Assembly (NCBI GenBank): GCA_030147645.1
Contig: JASBUY010000354.1
Location: forward strand, 1 to 17,575
From: Aquabacter sp.
Lineage (GTDB): Bacteria > Pseudomonadota > Alphaproteobacteria > Rhizobiales > Xanthobacteraceae
Length of the DNA stretch: 17,575 nucleotides
Direction of reading: 5' to 3'
How positions within the stretch are numbered: position 1 is the stretch's first letter; each line of letters begins with the position of its first letter. The notes under the pieces were generated by a model. It searched no databases. It worked only from the letters and a program-made list of their open reading frames with translations, and was not told where the DNA came from. The position numbers and the translations under genes are program-made. Positions 7,865 through 15,257 of this stretch are shown in pieces.

Positions 7865-9541
7865 ATGCGATTGGCGCTGGCTCACGGCACCCTTTCGAGC
7901 AAGGTCCTCGCGGCTGCGCTCGCCCTCAGCTTCTGCCTGACGGCAAGCAGCGCGGATGCGAAGCCTAAAAAGCAGGCCAAGGCCAAACCGGCGGCCACAC
8001 GCACCGCCTCGAACACCACGTCTTCGGATTCAGGCTGGCTGCGCGGCCAATCCGCGATCATCATCGATGCCAATACCGGCCGAGTTCTCTACGAGCAGAA
8101 TGCGGACACGCCGCTGCACCCGGCATCGGTCACGAAAGTGATGACCCTCTATATGCTGTTCGAGCAGTTGGAGGCGGGGCGCATGCGGCTCGATACGCCG
8201 CTCACGGTATCTGCCTTCGCAGCGTCCCAATCGCCCTCCAAGCTCGGCCTGCGGCCCGGCGCCACCATCGAGGTGGAAGACGCCATCAAGGCTCTGGTCA
8301 CCCGCTCGGCCAATGACATCGCGGTGGTGATCGCGGAAGCCATCGGCGGCTCGGAAGCGAATTTCGCAACGCTCATGACGCGCCGCGCCAAGGCCCTTGG
8401 AATGGACAACAGCCAGTTCCGGAATGCCTCGGGGCTGCCGAACAAGGGTCAGATCACGACCGCTCGCGACCTTGCGACGCTCGGCATTGCCATCCAGGAC
8501 CGCTTCCCGCGCTACTACAAATATTTCGCGACCCGCACCTTCTATTATCGCGGCCAGGCCATAGCGAACCACAACCGCATGTTCGGCCGCATCGAGGGCG
8601 TGGACGGCATCAAGACCGGCTACACCAATGCTTCCGGCTTCAATCTGCTGACCTCGGTCCATACCGACGACAAATTCGTCATTGGCGTGGTGATGGGCGG
8701 GGCAAGCGCGGCCTCGCGCGATACCCGCATGGCCAATCTGATCACTGGCAATCTTGATCGCGCCTATGCCGGTCGCCGCACGGCGCCCCGGGCGACCGAG
8801 GTGGCCGCCGCTGCACCGGCTCCCGTGCCCGCGCCCGCCCCGGAACGTGCGCCCCCGGCAGTTGCCCCCCTGCCCGCTCCTCAGCGGATGGCCTATGCGC
8901 CGGACCCGGTGACCACCGCCGCCATTCCGCCTCGGCCGGCCCCGGGCTCCAACGATCCGATCAAGCCGACGGCGGTCAAGGTGACCACAATCGCAAAGCC
9001 GGTGATGCAGGCGATGCCCGCGCCCACCTTCTCGGCCGGTCCCACGCCGCCCGCAGCGTTGGCGCAGCCGAGCGCCCCCGCTCAGGCGCAGCCCGCCATG
9101 GTTCAGGCCGCACCGCCCGCTCCACAGCCCGTGGCGGCGGCCCTCCCGGCCAGTCAATTGCTGCCGCCGCTTCCCCAGGCGGCTCAACAGCCGATCCGCA
9201 CCGCGTCCGCCGGACCCGTCGCGCTTCCCGACACGCTTCCCCCGGTGGCCCAGCCGACCAGCCGGCCCGCGCCTAAGGCGGAAGCCGTCAGCCACAAGTC
9301 GGGCTGGATGATTCAAATCGGTGCCTTCGGCGCCGCGAAGGAAGCCAAGACCCGGCTTGATCAGGCGCAATCCAAGGCGAAGACTGCCCTGGGTGATGCC
9401 GAGCCTTATGTGGAAACCGCCAGCAAGGGTTCGTCCACCATTTATCGCGCGCGCTTCGCCGGCCTCAGTGAAAAAGACGCCAAAGAGGCCTGCCGTTTAC
9501 TGCAGCGCAATGATTTCGACTGCATGACTATACGGAACTGA
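7865..9541 (+). CDS. D-alanyl-D-alanine carboxypeptidase with C-terminal SPOR domain
   Basis: A periplasmic penicillin-binding protein of the low-molecular-mass class that trims the terminal D-Ala from peptidoglycan pentapeptides. In this 558-residue protein, residues 1-32 are a signal peptide ending near ADA-KP, followed by a basic spacer. The serine-peptidase domain (about 58-300) holds all three motifs: S88-V-T-K91, S148-A-N150 and K250-T-G252. A proline/alanine-rich linker of about 165 residues (305-475) leads to a SPOR domain (about 478-557), which in other proteins binds denuded glycan strands at the division septum. This suggests septal recruitment. The ATG at 7865 has GGGAC upstream. 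It is a DacF/DacC-type enzyme, and the exact orthologue name is uncertain. Confidence 0.93.
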   Translation: MRLALAHGTLSSKVLAAALALSFCLTASSADAKPKKQAKAKPAATRTASNTTSSDSGWLRGQSAIIIDANTGRVLYEQNADTPLHPASVTKVMTLYMLFEQLEAGRMRLDTPLTVSAFAASQSPSKLGLRPGATIEVEDAIKALVTRSANDIAVVIAEAIGGSEANFATLMTRRAKALGMDNSQFRNASGLPNKGQITTARDLATLGIAIQDRFPRYYKYFATRTFYYRGQAIANHNRMFGRIEGVDGIKTGYTNASGFNLLTSVHTDDKFVIGVVMGGASAASRDTRMANLITGNLDRAYAGRRTAPRATEVAAAAPAPVPAPAPERAPPAVAPLPAPQRMAYAPDPVTTAAIPPRPAPGSNDPIKPTAVKVTTIAKPVMQAMPAPTFSAGPTPPAALAQPSAPAQAQPAMVQAAPPAPQPVAAALPASQLLPPLPQAAQQPIRTASAGPVALPDTLPPVAQPTSRPAPKAEAVSHKSGWMIQIGAFGAAKEAKTRLDQAQSKAKTALGDAEPYVETASKGSSTIYRARFAGLSEKDAKEACRLLQRNDFDCMTIRN

Positions 9542-9561
9542 TGTGGAATGCGGCGAAAGAA

Positions 9562-10254
9562 TCAGCGATGTTTGCTCAGGATGACGTCCTTGGCTTGGTT
9601 GACACGCGCTGCGAGATAGTCGGAACCGCCATGATCGGGGTGGAGCTTCTTCATCAACGACCGGTGCGCCCGGCGAACCTCGGCCTCGCTCGCCCCTGGG
9701 GCAAGGCCAAGGATCTCATAGGCCTCCTCCTCCGCCAGCGCGCTGCGGCTCGCAGCTTCTCCGCCGCCCCCCCGACGCGCGTCACTCTCAGCGTGTTCAC
9801 GCCATGCGGGCGCCCGGCGGTCGAGATAAGCTTCGATTAGCGCCAGCGACTGAACGTCCAGAGAGGGACGAAGCGCGAGGATTTCCTCCAAGGAGAGATC
9901 GTCCAGCTTGCGCCCCGCATGCTGCCCGGCGAGGACAGTGCCGGACAGAGCCCCGCTGCGATGGTTCAGCTCCATATCGAACCAGGATGACCGCACCCGA
10001 GAGACGCGCGGGGGGCGCTTGTAGAGGGAACCAAATCGCCCTCCGGACCGGCCCAGCATGGCAAGACCCACGACTGCAAGGCCAGCCGCTGGCAGGAAGC
10101 GCCCTGTCGCTGCAAGGGCAATGGCACCCAAAATGCAGGCCCCAGCGGCAATTTCCATGAGCCGCCCCGCTAGGATCCGCGGCCCGGACTTTTTCCAGAG
10201 ATAAAACAGGTAGAGCAGCACACCGAGAACGGCGGCATCGGCGATCAGATTCAA
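9562..10254 (-). CDS. Membrane-anchored J-domain protein (Tim14/Pam18-like)
   Basis: A 230-residue membrane J-protein. Two hydrophobic segments lie near the N-terminus (about 3-18 and 33-65). A soluble middle follows, and the last 55 residues form a J-domain with HPD at 205-207 (KKLHPDHGG), the tripeptide that stimulates DnaK-type ATPases. An anchor with a C-terminal J-domain resembles mitochondrial Tim14/Pam18 and its alphaproteobacterial relatives. The start is inferred to be TTG at 10254, overlapping the TGA of the upstream VWA gene (TTGA) and preceded by GGGAGA. Starting at the next ATG in the frame would remove the first membrane segment. It converges with dac, with 20 bases between stops. 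The client and Hsp70 partner are unknown. Confidence 0.85.
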   Translation of the reverse strand: MNLIADAAVLGVLLYLFYLWKKSGPRILAGRLMEIAAGACILGAIALAATGRFLPAAGLAVVGLAMLGRSGGRFGSLYKRPPRVSRVRSSWFDMELNHRSGALSGTVLAGQHAGRKLDDLSLEEILALRPSLDVQSLALIEAYLDRRAPAWREHAESDARRGGGGEAASRSALAEEEAYEILGLAPGASEAEVRRAHRSLMKKLHPDHGGSDYLAARVNQAKDVILSKHR

Positions 10255-10970
10255 GGCGCGCGGTCTCCCATGGCGGAGAGGAGGCGCTGGGCACCGGCCT
10301 CGCGGGACGAAGTGAGGGCGGCTTTTCCACCGACGGCAAAGGCGGCAACGGCGCGCAACAGGGCGGCGAGTTCGGCGCCGGCACCGGGCGCAAAGCGACA
10401 CCATGCACCGCCGGTCAGGCGCGCCATTTCCCGAAACACTGTTTCCACTCCCGGCTTGGTCCCTTCCTGAAACAGGAAAAGCTTCAGGCCGAGCACGCCA
10501 AGCTCGCCGGCGACCTCATACAGGGCCTCCGGGGATTCTTCCACGGCATCGCCGACGAACACGGCGGCGCGCAAGCCGGTGCGTTCCCCCTCTTGGCGAA
10601 GATGTGTGAGCACCCGCCGGATCTGGGTCGCGCCGCCCTCGCAGGAAATGCTGCGCATAAGTCGGCCCAAGTCCGCCGCTTCGGACACGAAACGCGATGC
10701 GCGGCATTCGCCCGCGCCGCGATAATAGATGAGTTGGACGTCGAGACGGCCGAAGCGAATAGCGGCAGAGAACATCTCCGCCTGAAGCTCCTGTGCAAGG
10801 TCCCAACTGGGCTGCCGAGAAAAAGTTGCGTCCAGGGCGAAGGCGAGTTTGCCCCTTTCGCTGGCGGCTGCCGGCACCCCGACGTCCCGCGCGGCGTTAA
10901 GAAAAGCGTCGATCTCCCGCTGCGACGAAGGCGGGGCGGAAGGCAACTCAGATTTGATACGACGCTGCAC
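10251..10970 (-). CDS. VWA-like domain protein coupled to a J-protein
   Basis: A 239-residue cytoplasmic protein with a von Willebrand factor A-like fold from about residue 42. The strand KLAFALDATFS carries a MIDAS-like D-x-T-x-S (residues 47-51, Thr in place of the usual first Ser). GGATQI could supply the MIDAS threonine, and FVGDAVEES the following acidic strand. VWA domains typically mediate metal-dependent protein contacts, and no catalytic activity is indicated. I chose GTG 10970, seven bases after GGAG (10978-10981). GTG 10976 is the alternative, but it sits too close to that SD. The stop overlaps the J-protein start, so the two proteins are probably made together. The gene is divergent from panC. 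Confidence 0.8.
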   Translation of the reverse strand: MQRRIKSELPSAPPSSQREIDAFLNAARDVGVPAAASERGKLAFALDATFSRQPSWDLAQELQAEMFSAAIRFGRLDVQLIYYRGAGECRASRFVSEAADLGRLMRSISCEGGATQIRRVLTHLRQEGERTGLRAAVFVGDAVEESPEALYEVAGELGVLGLKLFLFQEGTKPGVETVFREMARLTGGAWCRFAPGAGAELAALLRAVAAFAVGGKAALTSSREAGAQRLLSAMGDRAP

Positions 10971-11049
10971 ACGCACGCTCCGGTGGGCCGAGCCCTCGCC
11001 CTAAGTCCTTGAACATAAGCACGAGATTTGCCCGCACAAGGAGCCCGCA

Positions 11050-11078
11050 TTGCCAAAGCCCGACGCGCTCAATAGGGT
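11050..11078 (+). promoter_or_regulatory. Possible panC promoter
   Basis: TTGCCA (11050-11055) and TAGGGT (11073-11078) are separated by 17 bases, ending 30 bases before the panC ATG. The -35 matches consensus at five of six positions but the -10 at only three of six, so this is a weak call. Confidence 0.3.
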
Positions 11079-11108
11079 CCGGCCGCTAAAAACGCTGGGA
11101 GGCGCCGT

Positions 11109-11948
11109 ATGAACCAGAACCCCACACTCATCGACTCTCCCGAGCAATTACGCGCGATGGTGAAGGTCCAGCGGGGCAAGGATCACAAGATCGCACTTGT
11201 CCCAACCATGGGGGCGCTGCACGAGGGGCATCTTGCCTTGGTCCGTCAGGCGCGCAGCCTCGCCCAGACTGTCATCGTATCCATCTTCGTCAATCCGACG
11301 CAGTTTGCGCCAAACGAGGACTTCTCGCGCTACCCGCGAACCCTGGACCGCGATACCGAGCTTTTGGCGGGGCTCGCCGACGTCATTTATGTGCCGGCTG
11401 TTGACGCCATGTACCCTAAAGGCTTCGCGACGAAGATTGTTCTTGAGGGGCCGGCCCTTGGGCTGGAAAGCGATTTCCGCCCGCACTTTTTCTCCGGCGT
11501 TGCCATTGTGGTTTCGAAGCTCTTCCTCCAGTCGGGCGCGGACTATGCCTTGTTCGGCGAGAAGGATTATCAACAGCTCAAGGTGGTGACGCGTCTCGCG
11601 GCCGATCTGGATATTCCTATCCAGATCGTTCCCGGGGAAACCGTGCGGGAAAGCGATGGCTTGGCCCTGTCCTCCCGCAATCGCTATCTCTCGCCGGACG
11701 AACGCGCGATCGCTCCTGTGATTCATCAATCGCTGGTGCAAGCGGCAGCAGACATCCGCACGGGCACAGAGCCCGGCATCGCGACCGAGCGGGCCTCAAA
11801 GGCGATCAGTGCGGCGGGCCTGCGCGTCGATTATGTGGCGGCCCGTCACGCCGAAGACCTTTCAGCACCAACGCCCGGCGTGCCGTTGCGTCTGCTGGCT
11901 GCCGCCTGGATCGGCGGGACGCGCCTGATCGATAATGTCCCCGTCTGA
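11109..11948 (+). CDS. panC: Pantothenate synthetase
   Basis: PanC joins pantoate and beta-alanine with ATP to make pantothenate, the precursor of coenzyme A. This 279-residue cytoplasmic protein is close to the usual family length (about 283). It has the nucleotide-binding PTMGALHEGH (HxGH at 38-41), the VSIFVNPTQF pantoate/beta-alanine strand, FGEKDYQQL, and the SSRNRYLS loop equivalent to KMSKS. The start at 11109 is supported by GGGAGGC six to seven bases upstream. panB is not adjacent, so panC appears to stand alone here. It is divergent from the VWA/J-protein pair and convergent with the small membrane protein gene. Confidence 0.96.
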   Translation: MNQNPTLIDSPEQLRAMVKVQRGKDHKIALVPTMGALHEGHLALVRQARSLAQTVIVSIFVNPTQFAPNEDFSRYPRTLDRDTELLAGLADVIYVPAVDAMYPKGFATKIVLEGPALGLESDFRPHFFSGVAIVVSKLFLQSGADYALFGEKDYQQLKVVTRLAADLDIPIQIVPGETVRESDGLALSSRNRYLSPDERAIAPVIHQSLVQAAADIRTGTEPGIATERASKAISAAGLRVDYVAARHAEDLSAPTPGVPLRLLAAAWIGGTRLIDNVPV

Positions 11949-12012
11949 ATGCCCCAAATTGCAGCGCTGATCGACAGCATTTCGCCGACTTATAAAACAA
12001 CGCGCGACCTAT

Positions 12013-12047
12013 GGCGCTGGTAAGGTACTTCTGTACTATACAGCGCC
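12013..12047. terminator. Nested hairpin between convergent panC and small membrane gene
   Basis: GGCGCTG (12013-12019) pairs with CAGCGCC (12041-12047). Inside it GTAC-TTCT-GTAC (12025-12036) forms a second stem. The structure includes the last codons and the TAG of the minus-strand small gene and lies 65 bases past panC. No T-run follows directly on either side. A TTGTTTTAT stretch appears about 12 bases further along the minus strand. It is a possible bidirectional or Rho-assisted terminator. Confidence 0.35.
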
Positions 12048-12230
12048 AACATAAGAGATGGCGAAGCCTGCGACCACCAGCATGAGCCCCACAATCAGGA
12101 CCGTCAGAACACGACCTGTTACAACGCCTTGGCGGGCCTGGGGGGCCGGCTTTGCCGGCTCACCCGGTTGGCCGGACACATTGGGCCCGCGAAATTCAGC
12201 GTCCTGGCGGCTCTCGTTTTCCACTTGCAT
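12036..12230 (-). CDS. Small single-pass membrane protein (64 aa)
   Basis: The ATG at 12230 is preceded by a good SD (GGGAGA, about six bases away). The first 38 residues are hydrophilic and rich in Gln, Glu and Pro. They are followed by basic Gly-Arg and one strong hydrophobic segment (about 41-62, VLTVLIVGLMLVVAGFAIS), ending YVGAV. This predicts an inner-membrane protein with its N-terminus in the cytoplasm or an uncleaved signal anchor. I do not recognise a family and no partner gene is adjacent, since it lies between convergent panC and the divergent EAL gene. The good SD and a clean membrane segment support a real gene. Confidence 0.7.
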   Translation of the reverse strand: MQVENESRQDAEFRGPNVSGQPGEPAKPAPQARQGVVTGRVLTVLIVGLMLVVAGFAISYVGAV

Positions 12231-12304
12231 GCTCGATCTCCCTGTTCATGCGAATGAAAAACGTCAAACCGAACCAGATTGTTCATCTTGACCTCGTTGC
12301 CGTT

Positions 12305-12328
12305 CCCCGCGACGATTTCCGTGCGGGG
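12305..12328. repeat. Inverted repeat in the divergent leader
   Basis: CCCCGC (12305-12310) and GCGGGG (12323-12328) are exact reverse complements with a 12-base loop. They lie in the 201-base region between the small membrane gene and the EAL gene, 75 bases from the former's start. It could be an operator or hairpin. GC-rich 6-bp repeats are common by chance in this genome. I see no convincing promoter in this intergenic region. Confidence 0.2.
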
Positions 12329-12421
12329 TCCGGTGCGTTCCGCGATTGTTTTTGTGTGTGTTTTACAGGTTGCCGAAGAGAATGCTGCCGATTGTATGTC
12401 AGTTTGCGATTGCGGCGGCGG

Positions 12422-12460
12422 ATGAGCGCTCATGAAATTAAGTCATGAGAAAGCGCTCAT
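12422..12460 (+). promoter_or_regulatory. Long hairpin containing the EAL gene start codon
   Basis: In the message, ATGAGCGCT (12422-12430) pairs exactly with AGCGCTCAT (12452-12460). CATGA (12431-12435) then pairs with TCATG (12443-12447), leaving a 7-base loop and a 4-base bulge. The start ATG (12432-12434) lies inside the inner stem. At DNA level ATGAGCGCTCAT (12422-12433) is also a perfect 12-bp palindrome. An alternative ATG at 12422 opens an 8-codon frame (MSAHEIKS) that ends at 12448 and overlaps the main start. This layout would suit repression of initiation, but function is inferred. Confidence 0.55.
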
Positions 12461-15095
12461 CGTCGCGTGCTTTGCCATATCAGCCACCATATTTACGACA
12501 TCCCTCACATACGTTGTATTTGACAGAAAAAACACCATAGAGAAGCATTTTCATCGGCTGGAAAACGGCAGCGCCATTTTGGCCGAGTTTGTCGGCCAAG
12601 CAATATCCGGTATCGATCAGGTTCTGACCAAGAGCTCGGCCGACCTGGCGCGCACCGGCGGCAAGGTTGATCCGCAGACCATTCAATACAAATTTTCCGA
12701 TTATGCGACCGGCGTGACAGGTTTAACTACCGTTTTTGCGCTTAATCCCGATGGGAAAGTCATTGCGAATTCCCGTTTCAAAGATCAGCCGACCAACGTA
12801 TTTTCCGATCGGCGCTATTTTCGCATGGCGCTGGAGGGCAAGCCCGACAAACTCTATATCTCGGAAACGGTGGCGGGCCGTGTCCTCAATCGGTGGCAGT
12901 TTTTCGCGAGCAGACCCATCGAATCCGAAGGCGGGGAACGTCTCGGCGTCATGTGCGCCTCCATCGATACGTCCCTTTTCGAAAACGTTCTGTCCACCTA
13001 CCGCCCGGATACCGGCATCGTCATTTCCCTGCTGACGGATGATCTGTTTCTGGTGGCGCAGGCGCCCGCCGATCCCAAGGCCTATGCACAGCCCTACCGA
13101 CATAGCGCGGCGCTGGCGCGCTTTGTGTCGCTCGGCATACCCTTCCTGGCGCAAGAGGGGCACACCTTCACCGGCCATGACCAGAGCCTCGCTGTCTTGC
13201 GCCGCCTGCCGAATCTTCCCCTGATCCTCGCCATTGCCGTGCCCACCGAGCAGGCCTTGGCGGAGTGGCGCACCCATGCAACCGCCATGCTGTCTCTCGC
13301 GGGGCTGATGAGCGCGCTGGTCATCGGAGTCGGGATTGGCGGCGCGCGGAGCCTGCGCCGCAGCGAGGAGGTGTCGACCCTGCTCGACACCATGTTCACC
13401 CAAACCCCCGCCTGCATTGCCATTTCCAACGTCAATGGCGCGTTGATCAAGTCGAACGAGAATTGGTGGAGCCTGTGCGACATGTTCGGCGTGCCGCACG
13501 AGACGCGCGCCGATGTGTTCGCGAGCCTCCGGCACGCCATCCGCATCGGGGGCGACCACGGCCTGACCGCCCGGTTGGAGAAGGCGTTGCGCGACCTGCA
13601 ACTGGTGTCCGCGGGCTTGAAATCCAGCGCCGCCCTGGAATTGCGCTGCGTGCAGAACGAGGCGGACCGCTATTTTGCCGTGACCGTCACCCGCATCGAT
13701 GTCGCGCCAAGCGAGAGCGCCGAGGGGTTTGCGATCCTGGTCATGGACATTTCCAAGCAGCGCGCCCTCGAATTGCGGCTGCGCTCTCAATTGGTGCTGG
13801 ATTCCAGGACCGGCCTGCCCAACCGCGAGGGCTTCCTGGCTGCGGTCGCCGAGCCCCTGGCTGCTGCGGGCGACGAGGACTGCCTGTTCGTGTTCGACAT
13901 TGTGGGCCTGTCGGGGCTGAAGGAAATTCGCGGGTTCGAGGTGAGTGATGAGGCCTTCTCCGCCGTTGGCGCGCAATTGGCGAAGTTATCCGCCCTTGGC
14001 TGCATCGTCGCGCGGACCGACAGCGAGAAATTCTGCGCCTTCGTCGCGGGAACGGCGCTGGGCGCGGTTCCGGAGGCGCGGCTCGATGCGCTGGTGGCGC
14101 ATCTCGCGCGTGAATACCCCCTGACCGGACATACGTTCCATGCCCGGATGACGGTGGGCGCGGCGCGGGTGGGGACGGTCGGGCGGGATGCGGAGCGGCT
14201 GCTGCAGGCGGCGGAAATCGCGCACGGCCTTGCCCGGCGCCGGGGGCTGGGCTCGTCCGCCTTCTTCAATGCGGAAGTGGAAGCCCACGCGCGCGAGCGG
14301 GTAAGGCTTTATGAATCCTTGCAAAAGGCCATCAGCAATCGGGAGCTGACACTCGAATTCCAGCCCAAGGTCCATCTGCGGTCGGGCGAGATTATCGGCG
14401 CGGAAGCACTGGTGCGCTGGTTTCATCCCATTCACGGCCCTCAAAGCCCGGCGGACTTCATCCCGATCGCCGAGGAAAGCGGCCTCATTCTTCCGTTGGG
14501 AGAATGGGTTATCAATGAAGTGATGGATTTCCAGCGGGCCTGGGCGGAAGAGATTCCGCAGGCCGCGCCGCTGCCGATTTCGCTCAACGTCTCCCATGCC
14601 CAGTTCGACCGGGCGGACGTTCCCGAGACGCTGCGGGCGGCCGTGATGCGCGCCGGGATTGACCCGGCCTTGGTGATAATTGAACTCACAGAAACCGTAT
14701 TCAGCCGGGAAATTGCCGACACAGTGGGGAAAATCAACGACATAAGAGAGATGGGATTTCACGTCTCTTTGGATGACTTTGGCACGGGTTATTCCTCGCT
14801 TAGCTACCTTAATCTCATGAATTTCGACGAGCTGAAAATCGACGGCTCATTCGTGCGCGCCATCGGCACCGACCTCGTCTCCCACTCCATCGTCGACATG
14901 ACGCTCCGGCTCGGCGGGACCCTCAATGTGGCGATCACGGCGGAGGGGGTGGAGACCGAGGCACAGCGCGAGGCGCTCATCGCGCTCGGGTGCCAGACCG
15001 GCCAGGGCTACCTCTTCTCCCGCTCCGTGCCGGGGGCCGAACTGAAGGCCATGGTGCGCGAGGGACGGCGGCTCCTGCCAGAGCTGTTGTTCTGA
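12432..15095 (+). CDS. Membrane Cache-PAS-GGDEF(degenerate)-EAL protein, predicted c-di-GMP phosphodiesterase
   Basis: An 887-residue inner-membrane signalling protein that probably hydrolyses cyclic-di-GMP. A transmembrane segment (8-30) and a second (286-304) flank a periplasmic double-Cache-like sensor. A PAS-like region follows (about 314-442), then a GGDEF domain (about 452-612) in which the signature reads DSEKF (530-534) after a normal DSRTGLPNR, so it cannot be a standard cyclase. The EAL domain (about 625-880) keeps all expected metal and catalytic residues: Glu658, Asn719, Glu751, Asp781/782, Lys802, Glu838 and Gln858. The SD is weak and the start lies in a hairpin. Base composition is patchy (see findings). 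The sensed ligand is unknown. Confidence 0.92.
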   Translation: MKLSHEKALIVACFAISATIFTTSLTYVVFDRKNTIEKHFHRLENGSAILAEFVGQAISGIDQVLTKSSADLARTGGKVDPQTIQYKFSDYATGVTGLTTVFALNPDGKVIANSRFKDQPTNVFSDRRYFRMALEGKPDKLYISETVAGRVLNRWQFFASRPIESEGGERLGVMCASIDTSLFENVLSTYRPDTGIVISLLTDDLFLVAQAPADPKAYAQPYRHSAALARFVSLGIPFLAQEGHTFTGHDQSLAVLRRLPNLPLILAIAVPTEQALAEWRTHATAMLSLAGLMSALVIGVGIGGARSLRRSEEVSTLLDTMFTQTPACIAISNVNGALIKSNENWWSLCDMFGVPHETRADVFASLRHAIRIGGDHGLTARLEKALRDLQLVSAGLKSSAALELRCVQNEADRYFAVTVTRIDVAPSESAEGFAILVMDISKQRALELRLRSQLVLDSRTGLPNREGFLAAVAEPLAAAGDEDCLFVFDIVGLSGLKEIRGFEVSDEAFSAVGAQLAKLSALGCIVARTDSEKFCAFVAGTALGAVPEARLDALVAHLAREYPLTGHTFHARMTVGAARVGTVGRDAERLLQAAEIAHGLARRRGLGSSAFFNAEVEAHARERVRLYESLQKAISNRELTLEFQPKVHLRSGEIIGAEALVRWFHPIHGPQSPADFIPIAEESGLILPLGEWVINEVMDFQRAWAEEIPQAAPLPISLNVSHAQFDRADVPETLRAAVMRAGIDPALVIIELTETVFSREIADTVGKINDIREMGFHVSLDDFGTGYSSLSYLNLMNFDELKIDGSFVRAIGTDLVSHSIVDMTLRLGGTLNVAITAEGVETEAQREALIALGCQTGQGYLFSRSVPGAELKAMVREGRRLLPELLF

Positions 15096-15126
15096 GGCTG
15101 CCCTGCCAAAGGATTCATGAGCCGAC

Positions 15127-15165
15127 AAAAAAGCCGAGGCTCCGCCCATTCTGCGGAACCTCGGC
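15127..15165 (-). terminator. Rho-independent terminator of the aap operon
   Basis: On the minus strand a 13-bp stem with one mismatch (15133-15145 against 15153-15165, loop of 7) is followed directly by six T's (15132-15127). This is the canonical intrinsic-terminator form, 93 bases past the aapP stop. On the plus strand the same stem follows the EAL gene stop but lacks a T-run there. Confidence 0.85.
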
Positions 15166-15204
15166 CTGATATCCGACAGCCTTCCAAAGACCTCGCGAGG
15201 GCCT

Positions 15205-15242
15205 CGGCCGCTCCGTCCGCAGGATGCGGGGCGAAGCGGCCG
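15205..15242. repeat. Extra hairpin in the aapP 3' untranslated region
   Basis: CGGCCGCT (15205-15212) pairs exactly with AGCGGCCG (15235-15242), and CCGC/GCGG (15217-15220, 15226-15229) nests inside. It lies between the aapP stop and the operon terminator. It could stabilise the message end. No function is proved. Confidence 0.35.
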
Positions 15243-15257
15243 GCGGCGCAAGTCTCT

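Noticed and set aside
8030..9370. Long minus-strand open frame opposite the carboxypeptidase gene
   Set aside because: The plus-strand frame has a signal peptide, all three catalytic motifs and a SPOR domain. The opposite frame is Gly/Arg-rich with no family resemblance, as expected of GC-rich antisense.
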